Origin: Bradyrhizobium sp. cir1
GTDB taxonomy: Bacteria; Pseudomonadota; Alphaproteobacteria; Rhizobiales; Xanthobacteraceae
NCBI RefSeq assembly: GCF_014198245.1
Contig: NZ_JACIHE010000018.1
Span: forward strand, 1-64,000
Direction of reading: 5' to 3'
DNA: 64,000 nt
A program made the position numbers and the translations under genes. Below are positions 52,046 to 59,656 of this stretch, piece by piece. The notes under the pieces were generated by a model. The model searched no databases, was not told the DNA's origin, and saw nothing but the letters and a program-made list of their open reading frames with translations. The stretch's first letter is position 1. Each line of letters opens with the position of its first letter.

Positions 52046-52915
52046 ATGCCACCCGTTTTCCGATTTGCCCCCAGCCCGAACGGCCTGCTGCATCTCGGCC
52101 ATGCCTATTCGGCGCTGCTGAACTTCGATCGCGCCCGAGAGACCGGCGGGCGGCTGCTGCTGCGGATCGAGGACATCGACGCGACGCGCTGCCGGCCGGA
52201 CTACGAGGCGGCGATCTATGAGGACCTCGCCTGGCTCGGCATTACCTGGGAGACGCCGGTGCGGCGGCAGTCGGAGCATCTTTCCGACTATCGTGCCGCG
52301 CTCGAAAGACTCTCCGCGCTGGACCTCGTCTATCCCGCCTTCGAAAGCCGCGCCGAGATCGCAAGGCTGGTGGCCGTGCGCGAGGCCGACGGGCCGTGGC
52401 CGCGCGATCCCGACGGCGCACCGCTTTATCCTGGTGATGCGAAGTCGCTTCCTGCCGCCGAGCGCACGCGGCTGATCGCCGCGGGCGCGCCCTACGCGCT
52501 CCGGCTCGACATGGCGGCCGCCTGCCGCTGCGCCACCGGCCTGAGCTGGAACGAGCTCGGCGAGGGACCGGATGGCGAGCGCGGCACCGTCCCGGCGCGA
52601 CCGGAGGCCTGGGGCGACGTGATCATGGCCCGCAAGGAGACGCCGACCAGCTACCATCTGTCGGTGGTCGTCGACGACGCGCTCCAGGGCGTTAGCGAGA
52701 TCGTGCGGGGGCAGGACCTGTTTCACGCAACCGCGGTGCACCGCCTGCTCCAGGTCCTGCTCGGCCTGCCGGAACCCGCTTACCGCCACCATGCTCTGAT
52801 TCGTGACGGCGAGGGGCGGAAGCTGTCGAAATCCAGCCGGTCGACCGGGCTGCGGGAGTTGCGCGCCGCCGGCGCCACACCAGCCAGTGTCCGCCAGCTG
52901 GTGGGATTAGGTTAA
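52046..52915 (+). CDS. gluQ: Glutamyl-Q tRNA(Asp) synthetase
   Basis: A 289-residue GluRS-like enzyme lacking the anticodon-binding domain, typical of GluQRS, which glutamylates queuosine at tRNA-Asp position 34. The HIGH motif is HLGHAYSALLNFDRARETGG (FAPSPNGLLHLGH) and the KMSKS motif is RKLSKSSRSTGLR. The zinc-binding Cys cluster of the E. coli enzyme is not visible in the VYPAFESRAEIARLV region; loss of that site occurs in some lineages. LRIEDIDATRCRPDY is the glutamate/ATP-binding strand. ATG 52046 gives the normal short N-terminus. The gene stands alone. Confidence 0.88.
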   Translation: MPPVFRFAPSPNGLLHLGHAYSALLNFDRARETGGRLLLRIEDIDATRCRPDYEAAIYEDLAWLGITWETPVRRQSEHLSDYRAALERLSALDLVYPAFESRAEIARLVAVREADGPWPRDPDGAPLYPGDAKSLPAAERTRLIAAGAPYALRLDMAAACRCATGLSWNELGEGPDGERGTVPARPEAWGDVIMARKETPTSYHLSVVVDDALQGVSEIVRGQDLFHATAVHRLLQVLLGLPEPAYRHHALIRDGEGRKLSKSSRSTGLRELRAAGATPASVRQLVGLG

Positions 52916-53018
52916 GTTTCTCTGGGGGTTAGCGAAACGCCGCCGTGACTCCGGGGGTTCCGTCGTGCCATGCTCGGCCGACAGCCCGGGTTCGAAGCGG
53001 ATACTTCGAAGGGGAATT

Positions 53019-54293
53019 ATGGCGGCGAAAACGCGCGCAGTGCGCACTACGCGGACGTCCCCGCCTCGGAAACGGTCCGGGGCGGCCGGGCGGTCGCGCA
53101 AGCGCGGCCCCAAGGCTGACGCGCCTGATGTGGTCCAGGCGGCGCTCGCCGCCTTTGCCCACGAGGTCCGCACCCCCCTGACCGGCATTCTCGCGATCAG
53201 CGACCTGCTTGCGACCTCCGATCTCGGAGAGCGGGAGAGGCGCTGGGCCGACACCATCAAGGCCGGCGCCGAGCATCTGGCGAGCCTTGCCACGCTGTTC
53301 GTGGACGCAGCCAGAACGGGCAAGGGCGCCGGGAAGGGCGGCAGCGCGCTGCGGCAGGATCTGTTCGACTTGCGGGCGCTCGCGCGCAGCACCGGCGATT
53401 CGCTCGCCGGGCGCGCGGCGGCCAAGGGGCTCCAGGCCCAGGTCGAGATCTCCGAAAAGCTGCCGGGGCTGGTGGTCGGCGATCCCGTCCGCCTGCGCGC
53501 CGCGCTTGAGAACCTGATCGACAATGCCGTGAAGTTCACCGAGCAGGGCGGCGTGGCGCTCGCGGTGGCGCCCTGGCGTCCTGCGAAGGAAGAGGCCAAG
53601 GGCAAGGCAAAGGGCAAAGGCAGGGTCGGTGTTGCCTTCGCGGTGTCCGACAGCGGCATCGGCCTGACCATGGCCGAGATCAAGCGGCTGTTTCGCCCTT
53701 TCACCCAGGCCAATGTCACCATCGCCTCGCGTTTCGGCGGCGCCGGGCTCGGGCTGTCCTCGGTGAAGCAACTGGCGCGCGCGATGGGCGGCGACATCTC
53801 GGTCGCGCCGCGCGGTGGCGGCGGCGCCACCTTCACGCTGACGGTGTCGCTGGATGCGGCGGGGCCGGCCAGGTCCAGCAAATCGAAGGGCGAAGCCGGG
53901 GTGGATGCGGTCGCTGCGCTGCGCGTGCTCAGTGTCGAGGACAACCCGTTCGGCCGCGTCGTGCTCAACACCATCCTCACCGAGCTTGGCCATCATGCCG
54001 AGTTCATCGGGCGCGGCGAGGATGCCGTGAACCGGCTGGAGCAGGGCGCCTTCGATGCCGTGCTGATGGACATGGTGTTGCCGGGGATCGACGGCGTCGA
54101 GGCGATCAGGCGGATCCGCACCATGCCGGCGCCGCTGGCTCAGATCCCCATCATCGGGGTCTCCGGGCGCGGCGAGGACGAGGCGGCCTCGCGCGAAGCC
54201 GGCGCCGACGCCTTCCTGGTCAAGCCTGTGTCTCCGCGGGCTTTAGCGACTGCGCTGCTTGAAGCGACACGCCGTGAGGTAGCTGCGACTTGA
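53019..54293 (+). CDS. Soluble hybrid histidine kinase (HisKA-HATPase-REC)
   Basis: A 424-residue hybrid kinase with no sensor or membrane segment. A very basic N-terminal tail (TRTSPPRKRSGAAGRSRKRG) leads to the HisKA helix with His48 in FAHEVRTPLTGILAISDLLA. The ATPase domain has ENLIDNAVKFTEQGG, DSGIGL and FGGAGLGLSSVKQL, but between its strands lies a Lys/Gly/Ala insert KEEAKGKAKGKGR. The receiver domain (about 300-420) has Asp351 in VLMDMVLPGIDG and the Lys in FLVKPVSP. Input must come from partners or from DNA/membrane contact by the basic tail. Its 3' end overlaps the convergent YihY-family gene by 74 bp. GGGGAA precedes ATG 53019. Confidence 0.87.
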   Translation: MAAKTRAVRTTRTSPPRKRSGAAGRSRKRGPKADAPDVVQAALAAFAHEVRTPLTGILAISDLLATSDLGERERRWADTIKAGAEHLASLATLFVDAARTGKGAGKGGSALRQDLFDLRALARSTGDSLAGRAAAKGLQAQVEISEKLPGLVVGDPVRLRAALENLIDNAVKFTEQGGVALAVAPWRPAKEEAKGKAKGKGRVGVAFAVSDSGIGLTMAEIKRLFRPFTQANVTIASRFGGAGLGLSSVKQLARAMGGDISVAPRGGGGATFTLTVSLDAAGPARSSKSKGEAGVDAVAALRVLSVEDNPFGRVVLNTILTELGHHAEFIGRGEDAVNRLEQGAFDAVLMDMVLPGIDGVEAIRRIRTMPAPLAQIPIIGVSGRGEDEAASREAGADAFLVKPVSPRALATALLEATRREVAAT

Positions 54294-55113
54294 TGATCGC
54301 GGCATTGAGCTCGCCGCCGTAAACGAAGATCGCGGCGATGAAATACAGAAACACCAGTGCGATGATCACCGAGGCGAGCCCCGCATACATCGTCACGTAA
54401 TTGTTGGCGAAGCGCGCCAGATATTGTCCGAAGACGATGCCCGAGATCAGCGACGCCACGATGGTGAAGACGATGCCGGGCAGGATCTGGAGAAAGCCGC
54501 GCCGGCCCGCCGGCAGCCAGGCGTGCAGGATCAGCAGCGCGACCACCAGCGCAGCCACGGTGATGCCGTAGCGCAGCCAGGTGAGGATGCTTTCATTGGA
54601 TTCGACGAACAGCGGGATATGGCGCCGCGCCGCCTCGATGAAGAGCGGACCAAGCACGATCAGGAAAGCCATGGCGAGCGCGGTGAAGGCCGCGACCAGC
54701 GTGTAGCCGATCGATTCCAGCCGCAGCCAGTACCAGCGCCGCATCTCCACCACCGCGTAGGCGCGGTTGAGCGCGACGCGGAGCGCCTCGACTCCGTTCG
54801 AGGCGAAGTAGACCGACAGCGCCGCGCCGATCGTCAGCACGCCGGTGCGGGTGGTGGTCAGCACGTCGTGGATTTCGCCCGAGATCGAATCGGCGACCTG
54901 CTTGGGCCAGACCTGGAGCATCAGGCTGGCGGCCTGATCGGCGAGTTCCTTGGAGCCGAAGAAGCCGGCGAGCGAGGTCAGCACGATCAGGAACGGGAAC
55001 AGCGCCATCAGCGTCGACAGCGCAATATGGCTTGCGATCGCCCAACCGTCGTCGGCCAGGAACGTGTAGAACGCATCCTCCACCACGACGTAGATGTAGC
55101 GGATCGCTTTCAC
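54220..55113 (-). CDS. YihY/BrkB-family inner-membrane protein
   Basis: A 297-residue membrane protein of the YihY/BrkB family with about six helices. Diagnostic parts are DDGWAIASHIALSTLMALFP near the N-terminus, TRTGVLTIGAALSVYFASNG, LNRAYAVVEMRRWYWLRLES and LPAGRRGFLQILPGIVFTIV. The C-terminus contains YIAAIFVYGGELNAAIIKSQ-type residues. The family was once mistaken for RNase BN; its function is unsettled (envelope or virulence-related). GTG 55113 with AGGTG upstream is the preferred start, since the earlier in-frame region is low-complexity repeat sequence. The last 74 bp lie antisense to the hybrid kinase gene. Confidence 0.85.
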   Translation of the reverse strand: MKAIRYIYVVVEDAFYTFLADDGWAIASHIALSTLMALFPFLIVLTSLAGFFGSKELADQAASLMLQVWPKQVADSISGEIHDVLTTTRTGVLTIGAALSVYFASNGVEALRVALNRAYAVVEMRRWYWLRLESIGYTLVAAFTALAMAFLIVLGPLFIEAARRHIPLFVESNESILTWLRYGITVAALVVALLILHAWLPAGRRGFLQILPGIVFTIVASLISGIVFGQYLARFANNYVTMYAGLASVIIALVFLYFIAAIFVYGGELNAAIIKSQLPHGVSLQAAQSLKPAETQA

Positions 55114-55168
55114 GTGGCACCTGTGTTGGCGGCCGATGCTTTCGTACCCCTCTTGCGGCGTGGTTCGC

Positions 55169-55346
55169 CTCGCCCCGCTTGCGGGGAGAGGCCGACGCGC
55201 TCGGCAGCGCACTTGCGCGCCTGAGCGCGGCGGGTGAGGGGGAGTCTCCGCGGGGACGGTGAGAGCCGGATTCGCGGAGAGTCCCCCTCACCCGAATTCG
55301 ATCTGCGATCGAATTCGACCTCTCCCCGCAGGCGGGGAGAGGCGAA
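55169..55346. repeat. Dispersed CCTCTCCCCGC palindromic repeat
   Basis: Contains CGCCCCGCTTGCGGGGAGAGG near the left and CCTCTCCCCGCAGGCGGGG near the right, with GTGAGGGGGA / TCCCCCTCAC paired further in. It is a GC-rich Bradyrhizobium-type intergenic palindrome filling the divergent gap between the YihY-family and HIG1-signature genes. Confidence 0.65.
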
Positions 55347-55464
55347 GAGAACGGGCCGCTCGCGCAAATCGGAAATCATCCAGCTAGCTTCTGATATTAT
55401 TGGCCTAAAAGCCAGATCGGGAACGCCATGGCGAACCGCCGCACACGGTGTTATCTACCCTCAG

Positions 55465-55659
55465 ATGGCATCTATCCTGAGTACTTTCATCCTGCCGATT
55501 GCGGTCGGCGCCGTGGCGCTGGTGCTGCTGCTCGGTCTCGTCAACATGATGCGCGGCGGCTCGCCAGACACCTCGCAGAAGCTGATGCGCTGGCGGGTGC
55601 TGCTTCAGTTCGTGGCGATCGTCATCGCCATGGCCGCAGTCTGGGCGATGGGGCGCTAG
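55465..55659 (+). CDS. HIG1-signature twin transmembrane protein
   Basis: A 64-residue protein with two membrane helices (residues 4-27 and 45-62) joined by a polar loop. The loop carries QKLMRWRVLLQ, which matches the HIG1 domain signature Q-x3-R-x-R-x3-Q exactly. In mitochondria, HIG1 proteins associate with respiratory complexes III/IV; bacterial members are small inner-membrane proteins, and several accompany oxidase genes. Here it stands alone. ATG 55465 gives the compact 64-residue form usual for the family. A palindromic repeat follows. Confidence 0.77.
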   Translation: MASILSTFILPIAVGAVALVLLLGLVNMMRGGSPDTSQKLMRWRVLLQFVAIVIAMAAVWAMGR

Positions 55660-55661
55660 GG

Positions 55662-55725
55662 CATGATCCGGACCCGTAGGGCCGCGTTCGCGCAACGTGC
55701 GAAGCGGTTTTCCGAAAAGATCATG
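55662..55725. repeat. CATGATCCGG palindromic repeat, copy 2
   Basis: GCATGATCCGGA at the left and CCGAAAAGATCATGAC at the right frame a central GTGCGAAGCGGTTTT shared with the copy at 51118-51159. It is longer here because of a 22-bp interior segment. It lies between the HIG1-signature and PduO-type genes. Confidence 0.65.
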
Positions 55726-55747
55726 ACCTAAGATCAAGGAATCTATC

Positions 55748-56320
55748 ATGGTCGTGCTGAACCGCATTTATACCAAGACCGGTGACGACGGCACGACAGC
55801 GCTCGGCTCGGGCGAACGCCGGCCGAAATATGATCTGCGCATCGAGGCCTATGGCACCGTCGACGAGACCAATGCCGCAATCGGCGTTGTCAGGCTCCAT
55901 ACCCATGACATGCCCGAGTTCGACGCGATGCTCGGCCGCATCCAGAATGATCTGTTCGACCTCGGCGCCGATCTCGCCGTGCCCGAGCGTGAAGGCAAAG
56001 ACGAGCGGCTGCGGGTGGTCGCGAGCCAGGTGGAGCGGCTCGAGCGCGACATCGACGCACTCAACGACAAGCTTTCGCCGCTCACCTCCTTCGTGCTCCC
56101 CGGCGGCACGCCGGCCGCGGCCTACCTGCATGTTGCGCGCACGATATGCCGCAGGGCGGAACGCGTCATCGTGGAACTGGCGGCTCAGCCCAACGAACCG
56201 GTCAGCGCGGCTGGCATCCAGTATATGAACCGCCTGTCGGACTTGCTGTTCGTGGCGAGCCGTGCCGCTAACCATAACGGCGCCGGGGACGTGCTCTGGG
56301 TTCCGGGCCAGAACCGCTGA
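55748..56320 (+). CDS. pduO: PduO-type ATP:cob(I)alamin adenosyltransferase
   Basis: A 190-residue adenosyltransferase that makes adenosylcobalamin from ATP and cob(I)alamin. The N-terminal ATP-binding motif is YTKTGDDGTTALGSGERRPK (residues 8-27). The helical core has GTVDETNAAIG, the basic-acidic pair CRRAERVIVELAAQ, and NRLSDLLFVASRAANH, all signature features of PduO. AAGATCAAGGA precedes the ATG. It supplies cofactor to B12-dependent mutases such as methylmalonyl-CoA mutase. It is 127 bp upstream of etfB; co-transcription is possible. Confidence 0.93.
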   Translation: MVVLNRIYTKTGDDGTTALGSGERRPKYDLRIEAYGTVDETNAAIGVVRLHTHDMPEFDAMLGRIQNDLFDLGADLAVPEREGKDERLRVVASQVERLERDIDALNDKLSPLTSFVLPGGTPAAAYLHVARTICRRAERVIVELAAQPNEPVSAAGIQYMNRLSDLLFVASRAANHNGAGDVLWVPGQNR

Positions 56321-56446
56321 CCCATTTGAGCGGCGCATTTCTAAGGTCTAAAAATTGGCCGCTTCGCGCGTTGACCGGGCCGGATCAGGCCTTTAGGTTC
56401 CGCGCCAGTTGATAACTCCCCTCCCAAATTGAGTGAAAGAGGATCG

Positions 56447-57196
56447 ATGAAGGTCTTAGTGCCGGTAAAGCGGGTGGTCGATTACAACGTCAAGGTCCGC
56501 GTCAAGGGCGATGGATCGGGCGTTGAACTCGCCAACGTCAAGATGTCGATGAACCCGTTCGACGAAATCGCGGTCGAGGAAGCGCTGCGTCTGAAGGAAG
56601 CCGGCAAGGCGACCGAGGCCGTGGTGGTCTCCATTGGACCTGCGCAGGCGTCGGAGACGATCCGCACCGGTCTTGCCATGGGCGCCGATCGCGGCATCCT
56701 GGTGAAGGCCGAGGGCACCGTCGAGCCGCTCGCCGTCGCCAAGATCCTGAAGAAGGTTGCCGAAGAAGAGCAGCCCGGCCTCATCATCCTCGGCAAGCAG
56801 GCGATCGACGATGACAGCAACCAGACCGGCCAGATGCTGGCCGCGCTGCTCGGCTGGTCGCAGGCGACGTTCGCCTCCAAGCTCGAGGTCGAAGGCTCTG
56901 ACTTCAAGGTCACGCGCGAAGTCGACGGCGGCCTGCAGACCGTCAAGCTGAAGGGACCGGCGATCGTCACCACCGACCTTCGTCTCAACGAGCCGCGCTA
57001 CGCCTCGCTGCCGAACATCATGAAGGCGAAGAAGAAGCCGATCGCGGAGAAGACCGTCGCCGATTACGGCGTCGATGTCGCCGCGCGTCTCGAGGTTCTC
57101 AAGACCACTGAACCGGCAGGCCGCAAGGCGGGCGTCAAGGTCAAGGACGTCGCCGAGCTGGTGTCGAAACTCAAGAACGAAGCCGGGGTGCTCTGA
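56447..57196 (+). CDS. etfB: Electron transfer flavoprotein beta subunit
   Basis: A 249-residue EtfB, the AMP-binding beta subunit of the housekeeping ETF that carries electrons from acyl-CoA dehydrogenases to ETF-ubiquinone oxidoreductase. Start MKVLVPVKRVVDYNVKVRVK and the central GKQAIDDDSNQTGQMLAALL are typical. The signature VTTDLRLNEPRYASLPNIMK contains the recognition loop that inserts into dehydrogenase partners. AAAGAGGATCG before ATG 56447 is the ribosome-binding site. It is translationally coupled to etfA. Confidence 0.95.
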   Translation: MKVLVPVKRVVDYNVKVRVKGDGSGVELANVKMSMNPFDEIAVEEALRLKEAGKATEAVVVSIGPAQASETIRTGLAMGADRGILVKAEGTVEPLAVAKILKKVAEEEQPGLIILGKQAIDDDSNQTGQMLAALLGWSQATFASKLEVEGSDFKVTREVDGGLQTVKLKGPAIVTTDLRLNEPRYASLPNIMKAKKKPIAEKTVADYGVDVAARLEVLKTTEPAGRKAGVKVKDVAELVSKLKNEAGVL

Positions 57197-58140
57197 TGAC
57201 GACGCTTCTGATTGCCGAACACGACAATGCGTCGCTCAAGGATGCGACCAACAAGACCCTGACCGCGGCTGCCGCGCTCGGCGGGGATGTCGAGGTGCTG
57301 GTCGCTGGCCAGAACGCCAAGGCCGCGGCGGATGCTGCTGCCAAGCTTGCCGGCGTGAAGAAGGTGCTGCTCGCCGACGGCGAGCTCTACGCGCACGATC
57401 TCGCCGAGCCGCTGGCCGCGCTGATCGTCTCGCTGGCCCCGTCCTATGACGCGATCGTCGCGCCCGCGACCTCGCGCTTCAAGAACGTGATGCCGCGTGT
57501 CGCCGCCCTGCTCGACGTCATGCAGGTCTCGGAGATCATCAAGGTGGTCGCTCCCGATACCTATGAGCGTCCGATCTATGCCGGCAACGCCATCCAGACG
57601 GTGAAGTCGAAGGACGCCAAGAAGGTCATCACGGTCCGCACCTCCACCTTCGCTGCAGCAGGTGAAGGCGGCAGCGCGCCGGTCGAGACCGTGGCGGCGG
57701 CGGCCGATCCCGGCCTGTCGTCCTTTGTCGGCGAGGAAGTCGCCAAGAGCGATCGTCCCGAGCTGACCTCGGCCAAGATCATCGTTTCCGGTGGCCGGGC
57801 CATGCAGAGCCGCGAGAACTTCGCCAAGTACATCGAGCCGCTGGCCGACAAGCTCGGCGCCGGCGTCGGTGCCTCGCGCGCGGCGGTGGACGCCGGCTAT
57901 GCCCCCAACGACTGGCAGGTCGGCCAGACCGGCAAGGTCGTGGCCCCCGAACTCTATGTCGCGGTGGGCATTTCCGGTGCGATCCAGCATCTGGCCGGCA
58001 TGAAGGACTCCAAGGTGATCGTCGCGATCAACAAGGACGAGGACGCGCCGATCTTCCAGGTCGCCGATTACGGCCTGGTCGCCGACCTCTACCAGGCGGT
58101 TCCGGAGCTGACGGCCGAACTCGCCAAGCTCGGCAAGTAA
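57196..58140 (+). CDS. etfA: Electron transfer flavoprotein alpha subunit
   Basis: A 314-residue EtfA that holds the FAD. The C-terminal FAD-binding domain has VSGGRAMQSRENFAKYIEPL, ASRAAVDAGYAPNDWQVGQT and GISGAIQHLAGMKDSKVIVA (with the conserved Arg/Ser contacts), followed by IVAINKDEDAPIFQVADYGL. It starts on the last base of etfB (TGATG). A strong terminator at 58151-58187 ends the operon. The adjacent 3-hydroxybutyryl-CoA dehydrogenase fits a beta-oxidation or butyrate role. Confidence 0.95.
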   Translation: MTTLLIAEHDNASLKDATNKTLTAAAALGGDVEVLVAGQNAKAAADAAAKLAGVKKVLLADGELYAHDLAEPLAALIVSLAPSYDAIVAPATSRFKNVMPRVAALLDVMQVSEIIKVVAPDTYERPIYAGNAIQTVKSKDAKKVITVRTSTFAAAGEGGSAPVETVAAAADPGLSSFVGEEVAKSDRPELTSAKIIVSGGRAMQSRENFAKYIEPLADKLGAGVGASRAAVDAGYAPNDWQVGQTGKVVAPELYVAVGISGAIQHLAGMKDSKVIVAINKDEDAPIFQVADYGLVADLYQAVPELTAELAKLGK

Positions 58141-58150
58141 AACGCGTTCA

Positions 58151-58187
58151 AAACACCGGCCGGAGGTATAAACTCCGGCCGGTGTTT
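58151..58187 (+). terminator. Terminator of the etfBA operon
   Basis: Perfect 15-bp stem AAACACCGGCCGGAG / CTCCGGCCGGTGTTT with loop GTATAAA, 10 bp after the etfA stop, followed by CATTTTTG. The clearest intrinsic terminator in the window. Confidence 0.85.
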
Positions 58188-58259
58188 CATTTTTGAGGCG
58201 TTTTCTTTGGCGTGGGGCACGCCTTCGAAGCGATCCAATCTAGGTTTCGAGCCAAGGTT

Positions 58260-58289
58260 CTGATTAAATCAGGCTTCTGGTCAAATCAG
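58260..58289. promoter_or_regulatory. Twin palindromic motif upstream of the hydroxybutyryl-CoA dehydrogenase
   Basis: CTGATTAAATCAG (58260-58272) and CTGGTCAAATCAG (58277-58289) are near-identical dyads 17 bp apart, ending 59 bp before the gene start. Position and symmetry suggest an operator pair for an unidentified regulator. Confidence 0.45.
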
Positions 58290-58348
58290 ACCTCCCGGCT
58301 CAGGGGATAGGCAGGCGCGATATGCGCGCCGTTCCGGTGGATGACATT

Positions 58349-59230
58349 ATGGCGGCAGTGATCAAGAAGGTCGGCGTGATCGGCGCGGGTCAGATGGGCA
58401 ATGGCATCGCCCATGTTGCGGCGCTCGCCGGCTTCGACGTGGTGCTCAACGATGTTTCGGCCGACCGCCTCAAGTCGGGCATGGCCACCATCAACGGCAA
58501 TCTGGCGCGCCAGGTCTCCAAGAAGGTCGTCACCGAGGAGGCCAAGACCCAGGCGCTGGCGCGCATCGTGGCCGCCGAGAAGCTCGACGACCTCGCCGAC
58601 TGCGATCTCGTGATCGAGACCGCGGTCGAGAAGGAAGAGGTCAAGCGCAAGATCTTCCACGAGCTCTGCGCGCTGTTGAAGCCGGAGGCGATCGTCGCCT
58701 CCGATACGTCCTCGATCTCGATCACGCGCCTCGCCGCTGCCACCGACCGGCCCGAGCGCTTCATCGGCATTCACTTCATGAATCCGGTGCCGCTGATGGA
58801 GCTGGTCGAGCTGATCCGCGGCATCGCCACCGACGATGCGACCTTCGAGGCGTCCAAGGAATTCGTCGCCAAGCTCGGCAAGCAGGTCGCGGTCTCCGAG
58901 GATTTCCCGGCCTTCATCGTCAACCGCATCCTGCTGCCGATGATCAACGAGGCGATCTACACGCTGTATGAAGGCGTCGGCAACGTCGAGGCGATCGACG
59001 CGGCGATGAAGCTCGGCGCCCATCATCCGATGGGCCCGCTCGAGCTTGCCGACTTCATCGGTCTCGATACCTGTCTGTCGATCATGCAGGTGCTGCACGA
59101 GGGCCTCGCCGACTCTAAGTACCGCCCGTGCCCGCTGCTGGTGAAATACGTCGAGGCCGGCTGGCTCGGTCGCAAGACCCAGCGCGGCTTCTACGACTAC
59201 CGCGGCGCCAAGCCGGTTCCGACGCGCTGA
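58349..59230 (+). CDS. 3-hydroxybutyryl-CoA dehydrogenase
   Basis: A 293-residue NAD(P)-dependent dehydrogenase interconverting acetoacetyl-CoA and 3-hydroxybutyryl-CoA. The Rossmann motif is KVGVIGAGQMGNGIAHVAAL at residues 6-25. ETAVEKEEVKRKIF and ASDTSSISITRLAAATDRPE follow. The catalytic His is in RFIGIHFMNPVPLMELVELI, and the Glu/Asn pair is completed by FIVNRILLPMINEAIY. The C-terminal helical domain has DAAMKLGAHHPMGPLELADF. ATG 58349 is preferred over the in-frame upstream ATG 58322. It functions in PHB, butyrate or fatty-acid metabolism, alongside EtfBA. Confidence 0.92.
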   Translation: MAAVIKKVGVIGAGQMGNGIAHVAALAGFDVVLNDVSADRLKSGMATINGNLARQVSKKVVTEEAKTQALARIVAAEKLDDLADCDLVIETAVEKEEVKRKIFHELCALLKPEAIVASDTSSISITRLAAATDRPERFIGIHFMNPVPLMELVELIRGIATDDATFEASKEFVAKLGKQVAVSEDFPAFIVNRILLPMINEAIYTLYEGVGNVEAIDAAMKLGAHHPMGPLELADFIGLDTCLSIMQVLHEGLADSKYRPCPLLVKYVEAGWLGRKTQRGFYDYRGAKPVPTR

Positions 59231-59240
59231 TCCATTCCCC

Positions 59241-59376
59241 GGTGCCGTAAGGTGGGCAAAGCGACTTGTCCGCCGTAGCTCGGCGAGCGAAGGCGGAAGC
59301 GTGCCCACGCATTTTTTGCGACCATGGTGAGGTGGTGGGCGCAGCGCGAGTGCGCCTTTGCCTACCCAACGGCACC
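59241..59376. repeat. Long palindromic repeat, GGGCAAAG family, copy 2
   Basis: Outer arms GGTGCCGTAAGGTGGGCAAA and TTTGCCTACCCAACGGCACC are inverted copies with few mismatches, enclosing GTGCCCACGC and a second GGTGGGCGCAG segment. It is the same family as 13403-13504. It fills the gap before the YjfB-like gene. Confidence 0.7.
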
Positions 59377-59458
59377 TCGGCCGTGGGTCGACCGTGTGAC
59401 AATTCATGTCCCATTAACTGCTCGCCTCTAGGTTACGCCCGGTATAAGGGTTCGCGTA

Positions 59459-59653
59459 ATGGACATGATGGCAATGGTCAGCACCATGCTGGCCGCTCAG
59501 CAAGGCGCTCTGCAGTCGAATATTGCGGCGACGCTGACCAAGCAGAACATGGATATGGAGAAGTCTACCGTCCTGACCCTGCTCGGTGCCGCTCAGCCTT
59601 CCCTTGCCAATGTCGGCCCCGGCGTCGGCGGCAACCTGAACGTGACGGCCTAA
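59459..59653 (+). CDS. YjfB-like putative motility protein (64 aa)
   Basis: A 64-residue protein resembling the YjfB (putative motility protein) family: MDMMAMVSTMLAAQQGALQS with a Met/Gln-rich first helix, then NIAATLTKQNMDMEKSTVLT and a Gly/Asn-rich tail ending VGGNLNVTA. The helix-loop-helix of alternating Met, Gln and Leu is the family hallmark. There is no flagellar gene nearby. It ends 3 bp before the stop of tlpA. The assignment is tentative. Confidence 0.55.
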   Translation: MDMMAMVSTMLAAQQGALQSNIAATLTKQNMDMEKSTVLTLLGAAQPSLANVGPGVGGNLNVTA

Positions 59654-59656
59654 GTC

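Noticed and set aside
54220..55113. Ribonuclease BN
   Set aside because: YihY-family proteins were mislabelled this way; no nuclease motif is present.
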